A stretch of 31,185 bases of DNA, from the NCBI GenBank assembly GCA_947373075.1, contig CANBWF010000004.1, forward strand, positions 1 through 31,185, in the 5' to 3' direction. Shown here in pieces: positions 7,644 to 16,157 of this stretch. Origin of the DNA: Actinomycetota bacterium. GTDB lineage: Bacteria > Actinomycetota > Actinomycetes > S36-B12 > UBA5976. Made by a program: the position numbers and the translations under genes. Position 1 is the first letter of the stretch. The number at the start of each line of letters is the position of its first letter. Under the pieces are notes generated by a model. That model saw only the letters and a program-made list of their open reading frames with translations, did no database searches and was not told the DNA's origin.

Positions 7644-8281
7644 GCAGGCTCCGCGATGTCGCGAAGATTTCCATCGAGCAACATCTTGTTGGCGGGTATG
7701 TCTGAGCGAACAATTTCTTGCGCTGCAATTACAGACTGTGCACCAATAGTTACACCTGGCAGTACCGTGGCGCGGGCTGCTATCCAGACACCATCTTCAA
7801 TCGCTATTGGTTGGTTACGGTATGGGAAGTCATTCTTACGGTGATCATGAGAACCGGTACACAACATTGCTTCTTGAGAAACGCACACATTGTTACCAAT
7901 AGAGATTTTCTCTAGGTTAATAAAGCGGGCACCTTCACCGAGCCAGCAGCTATCGCCAACTTCAAACTTCCATGGCCACATAATTCGAACATCATGGCGA
8001 ATGAAAACATTATTACCAATGCTGGCTCCAAAAAATCGAAGAGCCGAAGAGCGAAACCTATTCGGAAACCAAAACTTCTGGAAGATTAGAAATGAAAAAG
8101 TGAACCAAAGGATTTGCCAGACCTTGCTGCGCCCACGATCGTAGGCACTTGCATCGAATTTATTTAGCTCACGCATAGTTACCTTTTCACCTGCCGGGGA
8201 TGGGCATTGCAATTCTACCCCTAGTTCTTGAGCAATTTCTAAGGCAAGCCAAGGCTGTTTTTCTTGGTATTCTTTGAACAT
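7640..8281 (-). CDS. WcaF-like hexapeptide-repeat O-acetyltransferase
   Basis: A 213-aa left-handed beta-helix acyltransferase resembling the colanic-acid acetyltransferase WcaF, expected to acetylate a sugar of the lipid-linked repeat unit with acetyl-CoA. The core begins at LNKFDASAYDRGRS and continues through GNNVCVSQEAMLCTGSHDHR (catalytic His in SHD), IEDGVWIAARATVLPGVTIG and the final coil. Compared with the usual family start, there is a 35-residue N-terminal extension. The internal ATG at 8176 has AAAAGG five bases upstream and gives the standard length, so it may be the true start. Operon with the following GT4 gene; divergent from the GT2 gene. Confidence 0.85.
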   Translation of the reverse strand: MFKEYQEKQPWLALEIAQELGVELQCPSPAGEKVTMRELNKFDASAYDRGRSKVWQILWFTFSFLIFQKFWFPNRFRSSALRFFGASIGNNVFIRHDVRIMWPWKFEVGDSCWLGEGARFINLEKISIGNNVCVSQEAMLCTGSHDHRKNDFPYRNQPIAIEDGVWIAARATVLPGVTIGAQSVIAAQEIVRSDIPANKMLLDGNLRDIAEPA

Positions 8282-8300
8282 TGTTTCTTAGGAAAGTTTG

Positions 8301-9155
8301 GTGGCCAGAATGCTTGATGAACAGTATGTAATCGGCATCTGTACAAAAGGAACTCGGCCAACATTAGATTTGTTCTTAGAGAAGTTTGCCCCGATATTAC
8401 GCGAGCATGCACAAAATGTTCGCATCGTTATTGCAGTTAATGGCGACGGTGACTTGGTTCTTCCTGAAAATCCAAATGTTCTAATCGTGCGAGAGCCACG
8501 AATTGGCATTGCTCACGCTCGAAATCGAGTGCTACAGGAAATCGGACCAAACGAGAATTTAATCTTCATCGACGACGATGAGTACCCAGATCATGAATGG
8601 TTTTCGAACCTGATTGCTGCGCATAAGGAATTTCCAGATGATCTGATCGTGGGGCCTGTTCGCGAAGTCGATTCAGCAGGTCAAGTAGTAAAAGATTCAA
8701 AGATTCGTCCGATTTCAAATTTACCAACAGGAACTTTAAGAAAAACGGCGGCAACAAACAATCTGCTAATTCCGCCTACAGCTCTTAAATCTGGTTTCGT
8801 TTATTTTGACTTATTTTTTAATCATGGCGGGTCTGATTCTGATTTATCCTTCCGTCTAATTAATAGGGGATTTAAGATCCGCTGGGTATCAGACGCAATC
8901 ATGTACGAAGTTGAAGATTCTGATCGAGAAAATGTCGAATGGGCTTATGGGCGCGACCGACGCAATGCGGCAATCTACTCAGTGGCAATTAAACGAAATA
9001 GTACTTTCAAATTCATGATGATGTATTTTGTAAAGAAACTTTTGCAATTCAGCCTGTATTCAATTCTGCAATTCACTGGGAAAAGTAATAGGCGAAAATT
9101 TGAACTCTACAAAATCAGCCTTAAGTCACTATTTTCTGGAAAGCAGACCAGCTGA
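8301..9155 (+). CDS. GT2 family glycosyltransferase
   Basis: A GT-A fold inverting glycosyltransferase of about 284 aa. It shows a Rossmann start (YVIGICTKGTRPTLDLF), a substrate loop PRIGIAHARNR, the metal/nucleotide DxD motif as IFIDDDEYP, and an 'ED'-like catalytic region GGSDSDLSFRL. The basic, hydrophobic C-terminus (KFMMMYFVKKLLQFSLY) could lie on the membrane. Three in-frame starts compete: TTG 8298, GTG 8301 and ATG 8310. AGGAAAG at 8290-8296 best fits GTG 8301. First gene of a plus-strand group with the next GT4, SGNH and polymerase genes. Sugar specificity is unknown. Confidence 0.85.
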   Translation: MARMLDEQYVIGICTKGTRPTLDLFLEKFAPILREHAQNVRIVIAVNGDGDLVLPENPNVLIVREPRIGIAHARNRVLQEIGPNENLIFIDDDEYPDHEWFSNLIAAHKEFPDDLIVGPVREVDSAGQVVKDSKIRPISNLPTGTLRKTAATNNLLIPPTALKSGFVYFDLFFNHGGSDSDLSFRLINRGFKIRWVSDAIMYEVEDSDRENVEWAYGRDRRNAAIYSVAIKRNSTFKFMMMYFVKKLLQFSLYSILQFTGKSNRRKFELYKISLKSLFSGKQTS

Positions 9156-9156
9156 A

Positions 9157-10266
9157 ATGACAACCGAAGCAAACAACGGGGTTAAACCGAAAGTATTTTG
9201 GCTGACAAACGTAGCGACGCCATACCGAATTCCGATGTGGCAGTGGTTGAGTAAGAGTGTTGACATCACGTTAGGGATGCTTAGAGATCCCGAGGCGAGT
9301 CGTTTTGGTGCGTGGACTAAAGACGAAATCGGCGTGGAAACTGAATTCTTTCATTCGCCGACTTTAACCATAGGAACTCGCGCAATATATTTTCCAAACC
9401 GTGCCATGCGAAAAACACTCAAGCAGGATTGGGATTATTTTGTACTTGGCGGTTGGGAATCTCCGGCTTATTTCTATGCCTTACTCGTTGCTCGTAAGCG
9501 CGGAATTAAAGTAATTGGTCACTGCGGCTCGACAGCGCAATCAAGTGGCTATGCAGGGTCGTTTGTCTCCAAACTTCGCTCATGGTTTCATCAGAAACTT
9601 GATTGGTCCGTCACATACGGAACAGATTGCACCGATTACCTGATTGGGATGGGAGTTGATCCGGAAAAGATTTACACCGGGTTCAATTCCGTTGACCACG
9701 TTCATTTTTACAATGGCGTAAATACAAACCGAGCAGTGCAAGAACAAAGCGTCGGACACAAATATCTCTATGTGGGCCAGTTCATTACCCGCAAGAATGT
9801 CGCTAATTTGATAAAGGCTTTTAATGAAATTCGACAGCCAGGCGACACCTTGCGGCTAGCAGGTCGCGGCGATTTGCAATCGCAGCTCGAAGAATTAGCT
9901 AGTGAACTAGAACTTGGGGAATCCGTACAGTTCATTGGACATCGGTCGCAAGACGAACTAATCCTTGAGTATTGCAAAGCCAATACATTAATTCTTCCTT
10001 CGTTTATTGAGGTATGGGGACTCGTGGTGAACGAGGCTTTAACCTGTGGGTTGAATGTGGTTGTCAGTCAGAAGTGCGGAATCTCTAACGACATTAAACA
10101 TATGTCAGGTGTTTACATTTCAGAGTGTGAAGTTGACTCGATTGCGCTGAAAATGGCGGAAAGTCGAGCCAATTGGACTGGGGTTCGGTCGGATCCGCAA
10201 ATTCTTCAGTACACCATTGAGAAGTATGGCCAACATTTTATAAATGCCATGCAAGAACTTCGGTAG
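9157..10266 (+). CDS. GT4 family glycosyltransferase
   Basis: A 369-aa GT-B glycosyltransferase. The N-terminal domain starts VFWLTNVATPYRIPMWQWL; the motif 'N-x2-TPYRxP' is typical of GT4 enzymes in O-antigen and exopolysaccharide loci. The donor domain has YLYVGQFITRKNVANLIKAF, LAGRGDL, VQFIGHRSQDEL and the E-x7-E motif EVWGLVVNE. ATG 9157 follows the upstream TGA by one base, implying coupled translation. The frame is open further upstream (9100) but that would overlap the GT2 gene by about 55 nt without a ribosome site, so it was not used. Donor and acceptor are not predictable. Confidence 0.88.
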   Translation: MTTEANNGVKPKVFWLTNVATPYRIPMWQWLSKSVDITLGMLRDPEASRFGAWTKDEIGVETEFFHSPTLTIGTRAIYFPNRAMRKTLKQDWDYFVLGGWESPAYFYALLVARKRGIKVIGHCGSTAQSSGYAGSFVSKLRSWFHQKLDWSVTYGTDCTDYLIGMGVDPEKIYTGFNSVDHVHFYNGVNTNRAVQEQSVGHKYLYVGQFITRKNVANLIKAFNEIRQPGDTLRLAGRGDLQSQLEELASELELGESVQFIGHRSQDELILEYCKANTLILPSFIEVWGLVVNEALTCGLNVVVSQKCGISNDIKHMSGVYISECEVDSIALKMAESRANWTGVRSDPQILQYTIEKYGQHFINAMQELR

Positions 10267-10310
10267 AATTACTAAATTAGCAATCTTAGGTACTGGGGGG
10301 CACATTTAAA

Positions 10311-11045
10311 ATGTGGAAACCTGCAAGAGTAACAATTATCGGCGGCTCAACAGCGTCGGGACATTCAGTTGAACAAGCAAAGACTTTTGGCTGCTTAGTT
10401 GCCGAAAATCTTGGAGTACCTTTTATTTTCTACACATCAGACTTAGCCAAGATTGCGGATTTAAATGAAACCGTAAAGACCCGTGAGATTTCAGAAGACG
10501 ATTTAGTTTTGATTTTGGCAGGTATTGGTGATTCGTGGCCGCAGCCACAAGGAATATTTGCCAAGATCCTTCCGCCATCCTGGCGTGGAGCTGGCAAACT
10601 TAACCCGGCCGCCCGCAAAAGTCGTAGTTTGGTTAAACGCATACGCCAACGCATCCGCCATTTCATGAAGTTCTCGATAAAAATGTTTTTCTGGATACTT
10701 GGCTTCTATCGCCCAGATACCAGCAAGGCAGATTTTGCTCGAGAAGTCCGGTCAATCACTGACACCTTAAATACGGTAAATTGCCGGACCATTTGGATGT
10801 TCCCACAGAAACCGCGTATCTTCTCTACCTTTATCGAGCTAAATACAGTTCGGAAATACGTTGGCTTGATTACAACAGAACTCGAGCGAACTCCTAACCC
10901 AAGAATTTTCCCGCTGGACATAAATACCGTAATAGACGACCAGGCTGATATTTTGGGCGATGGACTTCATCTAGCTGAGTCGGGCCATGCCAAAGTTGCC
11001 ACCGAAATTGTTCGATTGTTCAATGAATCAGTTGCAGGAAGCTAA
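10311..11045 (+). CDS. SGNH/GDSL-fold hydrolase-like protein
   Basis: A 244-aa protein with the SGNH hydrolase frame. Block I is GGSTASG (nucleophile S13), and block V is DGLHL with D217 and H220. Block III reads GIGDSW (71-76) where a GxND-type motif is expected, so the oxyanion Asn appears replaced by Gly. Between blocks there is a strongly basic segment (KRIRQRIRHFMK, about 109-120) followed by a short hydrophobic stretch (about 121-133), suggesting peripheral membrane binding. No signal peptide is seen. From its place in the locus it may add or remove acyl groups on the polysaccharide; this is inference. A GGGGGG run lies about 10 nt upstream of ATG. Confidence 0.72.
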   Translation: MWKPARVTIIGGSTASGHSVEQAKTFGCLVAENLGVPFIFYTSDLAKIADLNETVKTREISEDDLVLILAGIGDSWPQPQGIFAKILPPSWRGAGKLNPAARKSRSLVKRIRQRIRHFMKFSIKMFFWILGFYRPDTSKADFAREVRSITDTLNTVNCRTIWMFPQKPRIFSTFIELNTVRKYVGLITTELERTPNPRIFPLDINTVIDDQADILGDGLHLAESGHAKVATEIVRLFNESVAGS

Positions 11046-11056
11046 GGGCAGACGAA

Positions 11057-12502
11057 ATGCAACAAGTAACTAGCAAAGATGTGCTTGCCAATGAAAAACC
11101 AGATAAATCTCTGAAACTTTCTTTTGGTAAATCACTTTTCGCTTTTATTTTTGTTGGACCGATTTGGCTGGCCTTCTTACAAGTTTCCTTAACTGAAATT
11201 TTGAATAATCAAATCGTATTGATGCAAGTAGTTCTCATGATCGTTTCTTCACTGATGTTCACCTTGGAATTTCGCAAACCTAAACCGAGTCCGTTGGTAT
11301 TGGTTATTTGGGTATTCAACTGTGGTGTTGTTGGGGTGCCAGGTCTAAGCCAGATTTTGGCTGACGCGTTCCCATGGCCACTTATTGTGGAAAGTGGCAA
11401 TTTACTTCTTGCACAGGTCTGCACCTTGATCGCTTCCGTCTTTTTGATTCTTGTGCTTGAAGCTCCACATAAACAAAAACCACAGAATTCAATTAGTAGA
11501 AATTTAGATCGTATTCGAGTCAGAAATTTAACTTTGTTGATGGTTCCGACTCTGCTTTACGCTATTCGGTCTGGTGGCGGAATCAAGTCTTTCTTCAGTT
11601 CCCGAGGCGCCATTTCGGCAGCGAAGAGCGCAGCAGGTTTAACCAAGGCTCAGAGTGGATTGTTCGTTACTGGAACTCAGGCGTTAGTGCTTCTTGTCTG
11701 TGTTAGCGCGATTCTGTTGCGCAAGAAGAACCCAAAAGATCCAATTGCAAATGTTGCTTTAGCACTATCAAGTGTGGGGTTACTAATTCTGGCTAACCCG
11801 TTATCTGCCAGTCGATTTTGGTTCTTCACTGTTTTAACCACAGTTTCTATCGCAACTCTCACGCTTACTCCTGGGCGAATTCGAACTGGCGCTATGACCC
11901 TATTTTTCGGCTCCATGTTCGTCTTTCCATTGGCGGATTATTTCCGACGATCTGATCGAACTTTCGGTTCGGTTGGCACATCAGCGTGGCTTACTGGAGA
12001 CTTCGACGCACTGCAGATTACCGGAGCAGGAATTCAGTGGTTCCAGGAAAATGGAGCGGTATGGGGCCATCAACTACTCGGTGCAATGTTTCCAGTGATC
12101 CCACGAAGTATTTGGACAGGTAAACCAATCGATACTGGAATCATGATTGCCCAGTTCAACGGAATGAAATTTGACAATATTTCCGGACCGTGGGTTTCAG
12201 AAGGCATTATCAACTTTGGCTTTCTCGGTGTGCTGATTTTCCCATTCATGATCGGTTACCTATTTCGCATTGTTAAGTTCCGGTCCGAACTTTTTCCTGA
12301 TGATTTTGGTACGATTCTCAACGCATTCTTGGTTGGCTACCTGCCAATCTTGATGCGCGGATCGCTAATTCAGGCATCGGGCGCAGCAGGTATTTTCACA
12401 ATTTATGTTTGGTATGCAACGCCAAAGGTCAGAGAGAAATCTAACCAGCCACCAATATCGCCTGGAAATACCCAAGCGCTGCAACTTAAGAAAGTCGCTT
12501 AA
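11057..12502 (+). CDS. O-antigen/exopolysaccharide polymerase (Wzy-like)
   Basis: A 481-aa polytopic protein with about 11-12 predicted membrane helices. It resembles Wzy-type polymerases, which join lipid-linked repeat units on the outer face of the cytoplasmic membrane. Supporting features are the large extracytoplasmic loop with LTGDFDALQITGAG, the segment MFPVIPRSIWTGKPIDTG and the following SEGIINFGFLGVLIFPF helix, a pattern common in this otherwise divergent family. Sequence identity within the family is low, so the call rests on topology, motif and context. It starts 11 nt after the SGNH gene with AAGGGC upstream. Its 3' end overlaps the convergent gmd gene by 4 nt. Confidence 0.8.
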   Translation: MQQVTSKDVLANEKPDKSLKLSFGKSLFAFIFVGPIWLAFLQVSLTEILNNQIVLMQVVLMIVSSLMFTLEFRKPKPSPLVLVIWVFNCGVVGVPGLSQILADAFPWPLIVESGNLLLAQVCTLIASVFLILVLEAPHKQKPQNSISRNLDRIRVRNLTLLMVPTLLYAIRSGGGIKSFFSSRGAISAAKSAAGLTKAQSGLFVTGTQALVLLVCVSAILLRKKNPKDPIANVALALSSVGLLILANPLSASRFWFFTVLTTVSIATLTLTPGRIRTGAMTLFFGSMFVFPLADYFRRSDRTFGSVGTSAWLTGDFDALQITGAGIQWFQENGAVWGHQLLGAMFPVIPRSIWTGKPIDTGIMIAQFNGMKFDNISGPWVSEGIINFGFLGVLIFPFMIGYLFRIVKFRSELFPDDFGTILNAFLVGYLPILMRGSLIQASGAAGIFTIYVWYATPKVREKSNQPPISPGNTQALQLKKVA

Positions 12503-13476
12503 GCTCTGGCTAGTTCAACTTCTGCAAGTGTCATCCGGCGAGCAAGCTCTGGGGTGAGCACTTTTGGTTCCCAGCCAAGTACATTCTTCGCTTTTGAGTA
12601 GTCACCGATTAGCGCATCAACCTCTGTTGGGCGCAAGTAGCGTTCGTCAAAGCGAACGTATTTTTCCCAATCAAGCCCTACAGCCTCAAAACTAAACTGT
12701 AAGAAATCTTTAACTGTGTAAGCCGTATTCGTCGCAAGGACGTAATCGTCTGGAGTGTCCTGCTGCAGCATGCGCCACATGCCTTCTACGTACTCAGGTG
12801 CATAACCCCAGTCGCGAACTGAATCAAGATTTCCCATGTACAGGAACTCCTGCTTTCCAGCAGCAATCTTTGCTGCGCCGATTGCGATTTTGCGAGTAAC
12901 GAAAGTTTCACCCCGGCGTTCAGATTCGTGGTTAAACAAAATTCCGTTGCAAGCAAACATTCCGTAAGCTTCGCGATAATTCTTTGTCATCCAGTATGAA
13001 TAAACCTTGGCCACACCATATGGCGAGCGTGGGTAAAAAGGAGTTTCTTCGTTCTGCGGTGGAGGAGTGGCACCAAACATTTCTGAAGAGCTTGCCTGGT
13101 AAAAACGTGCAGGGATTTCAGTCATGCGAATTGCTTCAAGGAGGCGTGACGTACCAAGACCGGTTGTTTCGCCAGTGTATTCAGGCTCGTCGAATGAAAC
13201 CCGAACGTGCGACTGTGCCGCCAAGTTGTAAACCTCTACTGGCTCAATCTTGTCGATAAGAGTAACCATGCGGCTTCCATCAGAGAGATCGCCGTAATGC
13301 AGGAACAGGCGAGTTCCATCTTTGTGTGGGTCCTGATAAAGGTGTTCAATCCGACTGGTGTTGAAAGTTGAAGATCGGCGAATAACGCCGTGAACTTCGT
13401 AGCCTTTGTCGAGCAGAAGTTCCGCTAGGTACGAGCCATCTTGGCCAGTAATTCCGGTAATTAGTGCCTTTTTCAT
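12499..13476 (-). CDS. gmd: GDP-mannose 4,6-dehydratase
   Basis: A 325-aa extended short-chain dehydrogenase that converts GDP-D-mannose to GDP-4-keto-6-deoxymannose with tightly bound NADP, the first step to GDP-L-fucose. The cofactor loop GITGQDGSYLAELL (7-20), the family signature VIRRSSTFNTSRIEHLY, the active-site SSSEMFG, the catalytic YGVAK and the GDP-binding NHESERRGETFVTRKI are all present. GAGAGG lies seven bases upstream of the ATG. Divergent from the GDP-fucose synthase gene that takes the next step; the 96-bp spacer holds a candidate shared control region. Identification is firm. Confidence 0.96.
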   Translation of the reverse strand: MKKALITGITGQDGSYLAELLLDKGYEVHGVIRRSSTFNTSRIEHLYQDPHKDGTRLFLHYGDLSDGSRMVTLIDKIEPVEVYNLAAQSHVRVSFDEPEYTGETTGLGTSRLLEAIRMTEIPARFYQASSSEMFGATPPPQNEETPFYPRSPYGVAKVYSYWMTKNYREAYGMFACNGILFNHESERRGETFVTRKIAIGAAKIAAGKQEFLYMGNLDSVRDWGYAPEYVEGMWRMLQQDTPDDYVLATNTAYTVKDFLQFSFEAVGLDWEKYVRFDERYLRPTEVDALIGDYSKAKNVLGWEPKVLTPELARRMTLAEVELARA

Positions 13477-13518
13477 TTCAGCCTCTCAGGTGGCAAGATA
13501 GACAACCTACGGTTCTTT

Positions 13519-13546
13519 ATTCTAGATACTGTATCCCATCTAGCAA
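13519..13546 (-). promoter_or_regulatory. Candidate gmd promoter with palindromic operator in the spacer
   Basis: On the minus strand TTGCTA (plus 13541-13546) and TAGAAT (plus 13519-13524) are separated by 16 nt and point toward gmd. The 11-bp palindrome GATAC-T-GTATC (13525-13535) lies in that spacer, nested in a second inverted repeat CTAGAT/ATCTAG (13522-13527 and 13538-13543). A repressor bound here would block gmd and could also affect the divergent fucose synthase gene. The promoter match is moderate. Confidence 0.4.
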
Positions 13547-13572
13547 ACTTGTAACGAAACATTGGAGGCGAA

Positions 13573-14514
13573 ATGAGTTCTCTTGAACTTGATGCCAAAA
13601 TTTATATTGCTGGGCATAACGGACTAGTTGGCTCTGCTCTTTGGCGCTACTTCGTAAATCAGGGTTACCGCAATTTGATTGGCTGGCGTTCAGCTGAAGT
13701 TGATCTGCGTAATCGCGAACAAACCATTGAAGCAATCACAAATTCTGCACCAGATGTGGTCATATTGGCCGCCGCAAAAGTTGGCGGAATTGTGGCAAAT
13801 AACACTTACCCTGTCGAATTTCTTCAGGACAATGTTCGAATCCAAACCAACGTTTTTGAAGGTTCACACATAGCTAACGTAGAGCGTTTGCTATTTCTAG
13901 GATCGTCTTGCATTTATCCGAAATTCGCAGAGCAGCCGATAAAGGAAGATTCACTTTTAACCGGACCGCTTGAGCCGACTAACGATGCTTATGCAATTGC
14001 AAAAATTGCTGGAGTGTTAAACGTTCAGGCGTACCGCAGGGAATATAACAGGAATTGGATTTCTGGAATGCCGACGAATTTGTACGGTCAGGGTGACAAT
14101 TTCGATTTGCAGAATAGTCATGTACTTCCAGCAATGATTCGAAAATTTCACGAAGCAAAAATTTCAGGCGAAGGCACAGTGGTTTTATGGGGGACTGGTT
14201 CCCCTATGCGTGAGTTCTTGCATGTAGATGACTTAGCCCAAGCTTGCCATTATCTACTTGAAAACTATGACGATTCAGCTCCAGTAAACATCGGCTGGGG
14301 CGACGATGTGACTATCAAAGAATTGGCTGAGATAGTTAAGGAAACAGTCGGTTTTATTGGCGAAATTGTTTGGGACACACAGAAGCCCGATGGAACACCT
14401 CGCAAATTGCTCGATACTTCCACAATAAATAACTTGGGTTGGAAGCCAAAGATTCAATTGCGCGCTGGAATTAAAGATACCTACTCTTGGTATTTAGCCA
14501 ATCAGACTAATTAA
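13573..14514 (+). CDS. fcl: GDP-L-fucose synthase
   Basis: A 313-aa bifunctional 3,5-epimerase/4-reductase that turns GDP-4-keto-6-deoxymannose into GDP-L-fucose using NADPH. The cofactor motif is AGHNGLVGSAL (13-23), followed by the family motifs AAAKVGGIVANN, FLGSSCIYPK and the catalytic DAYAIAK (Y and K of the SDR active site), then PTNLYGQGDNF and the GTGSPMREFLHVDD segment. Length is normal. A strong ribosome site, TTGGAGG, sits six bases before the ATG. It works directly with gmd across a shared 96-bp divergent control region. Also named wcaG. Identification is firm. Confidence 0.96.
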   Translation: MSSLELDAKIYIAGHNGLVGSALWRYFVNQGYRNLIGWRSAEVDLRNREQTIEAITNSAPDVVILAAAKVGGIVANNTYPVEFLQDNVRIQTNVFEGSHIANVERLLFLGSSCIYPKFAEQPIKEDSLLTGPLEPTNDAYAIAKIAGVLNVQAYRREYNRNWISGMPTNLYGQGDNFDLQNSHVLPAMIRKFHEAKISGEGTVVLWGTGSPMREFLHVDDLAQACHYLLENYDDSAPVNIGWGDDVTIKELAEIVKETVGFIGEIVWDTQKPDGTPRKLLDTSTINNLGWKPKIQLRAGIKDTYSWYLANQTN

Positions 14515-14530
14515 AGGTTTGGCCTGCAGG

Positions 14531-15910
14531 TTAGTAAGAGCCGTGGCCAGTTGCTACAACTTTTATTGTGCGAAGCAAGATGCCTAGATCCAAACCGACT
14601 GACCAGTTATGAACATAATGCAGGTCCATTTGCATGCGTTCTTCCCACGAAGTTTCTTTGCGGCCGCTTACCTGCCAGAGCCCAGTTAACCCGGGCTTTG
14701 CTAGGTGTCTTCTGTGATCTTCATCACCGAGAAGATCTAACTCATCTGGGAGTAATGGTCGTGGTCCAACCAATGACATGTCACCTTTAATAACACTCAA
14801 AAGTTGTGGAAGCTCATCAAGAGAAAATCGACGTAAAAACTTACCGAATGGATAAATCCGTGGATCAGCCTTGTATCGGTCGGCCATGTCTTCATCCGGA
14901 GTACCTAATACAGCATCGCGCATATCAGACGCGCCAACGATCATGGTTCGGAATTTGATGAACTTGAATTCGCGACCAGCAAGACCAATTCGAGGTTGGG
15001 TGAAAATAACTGGGAATCCATCAGCAATTACAACTCCGACATAAAGTATGAGCAGAAGTGGAAGGAAAATTAATGTTGCTAAGCCAGCAATAATTAGGTC
15101 GAACCAACGTTTTAGGAAGCGGTTCGTAGGCGAAAGTTTTGGTTCATCCAGGTACATAAGTGGTAGTTCGTGATGAATATTGAGCGTCAACCTTGGACCC
15201 AAAGCGTCGATAAAGGACATCGCAATTAGGACATCTACGTTTCTTCTATTTACATGCCACGAAAGCAGGTTCAGGAGCTTCTGATTTGTTTCCTCGCTGT
15301 CCTCAATGATTAGAACCTCAACACCACTATCGTCGATAGCCTGATCAATCGTTGTGAGCCAAGCCCGTTGGCTTGTATATGAAAGTTCGCTATGAATCTC
15401 GAGCCGCCCAATTGCATTCAGACCAAACCTTGGATTTTGGCGCAATGTAGAAGTTGTTTCATCAGCAAAACTTGGGCTGCCAAGGATCAGCGCTTTACGC
15501 ATGTATTCACCCTTGGTGCGCGCTTCAATAAGTTGGTTATTTAGCAGCTTTCGTCCTGACAAAATTAAAATAACACCAACGAGGTAGCCGATTAATAGTA
15601 CGAAACGGTTTGGATCATGTTTGAAGATGTAACTTAAAGTTCCAATAATCAAAAGTGAGTTAGTTCCTGCTTTGATAATTCGTTTTGTTTCATCAGCACC
15701 AGATGCCAGGTTTCTGATTTCGTAACATCCATTGCTATAGAGAGAAATTGAAAAAATCAATCCGGTAAATATCGCATCAAGAAAATGTGCAAAGTCAAGA
15801 TTGTAATTAACTTCCAGGGAATTGCGGGCAAGTGAGGAGATTGTCATGCCGCTGAGGATTACAGCGTTGTCCAATAGAAGAGCTCGCTTCTGAATGATGT
15901 TCATCCGCAT
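14531..15910 (-). CDS. Polyprenyl glycosylphosphotransferase (WcaJ-like)
   Basis: A 459-aa initiating enzyme of polysaccharide assembly that moves a sugar-1-phosphate (often glucose or galactose) from UDP-sugar to undecaprenyl phosphate. The N-terminal half has several membrane helices and a nucleotide-binding-like CoA_binding_3 region (RKALILGSPSFADET). A further helix (about 270-295) leads to the catalytic bacterial sugar transferase domain: IFTQPRIGLAGREFKFIKFR, SLDELPQLLSVIKGDMSLVG, PRP, and PGLTGLWQVSGR. The start is ATG 15910 or 15904; TAGGAG lies three or nine bases upstream respectively. Its divergent neighbour is the Wzz/kinase gene. A TTGACA-type promoter precedes it. Confidence 0.92.
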   Translation of the reverse strand: MRMNIIQKRALLLDNAVILSGMTISSLARNSLEVNYNLDFAHFLDAIFTGLIFSISLYSNGCYEIRNLASGADETKRIIKAGTNSLLIIGTLSYIFKHDPNRFVLLIGYLVGVILILSGRKLLNNQLIEARTKGEYMRKALILGSPSFADETTSTLRQNPRFGLNAIGRLEIHSELSYTSQRAWLTTIDQAIDDSGVEVLIIEDSEETNQKLLNLLSWHVNRRNVDVLIAMSFIDALGPRLTLNIHHELPLMYLDEPKLSPTNRFLKRWFDLIIAGLATLIFLPLLLILYVGVVIADGFPVIFTQPRIGLAGREFKFIKFRTMIVGASDMRDAVLGTPDEDMADRYKADPRIYPFGKFLRRFSLDELPQLLSVIKGDMSLVGPRPLLPDELDLLGDEDHRRHLAKPGLTGLWQVSGRKETSWEERMQMDLHYVHNWSVGLDLGILLRTIKVVATGHGSY

Positions 15911-15937
15911 GAGCTCCTATTTAATGTTCGATATTTT

Positions 15938-15967
15938 GTTATCAGCCTCGGGGGCAGATGCTGTCAA
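15938..15967 (-). promoter_or_regulatory. Promoter of the WcaJ-like gene
   Basis: On the minus strand a perfect TTGACA (plus 15962-15967) is followed after 18 nt by GATAAC (plus 15938-15943). Transcription would start about 20 nt upstream of the start codon, leaving room for the AGGAG site. This is the best -35 match in the window. Confidence 0.55.
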
Positions 15968-16157
15968 TGAATCGTATCCAATGAAATGAGCCATTTTCAA
16001 CGGAACCCGCATTTGCCTTAGTTACTTGGCAATAATCTGAGTGAATTGTTGTTTCGGCGAATGTTTAGAAACTGTTATCATTAATTCAGATATTTGGTGT
16101 GTCTGGGGTTACCTAGTTGCCCTTATATTCCTGTGACTTAGCAGAGAAGGTTTTTTC
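15944..16157. other. Divergent intergenic region wcaJ-like / Wzz-kinase
   Basis: Besides the minus-strand promoter, this stretch carries an extended -10 candidate TGTTATCAT (16073-16081) oriented toward the Wzz-kinase gene, without a clear -35. That would leave a leader of about 70 nt. No small ORF or strong hairpin is evident. GAGAAGG at 16144-16150 is the ribosome site for the kinase GTG start. Confidence 0.35.

Noticed and set aside
9100..9156. Longer start for the third GT4 gene
   Set aside because: It overlaps the GT2 coding end, and the family N-terminus (VFWLTNVATPYRIP) begins after ATG 9157.
14521..14530. CCTGCAGG palindrome between fcl and the WcaJ-like gene as a terminator
   Set aside because: It has no loop and no T run, so it cannot form a terminator hairpin.
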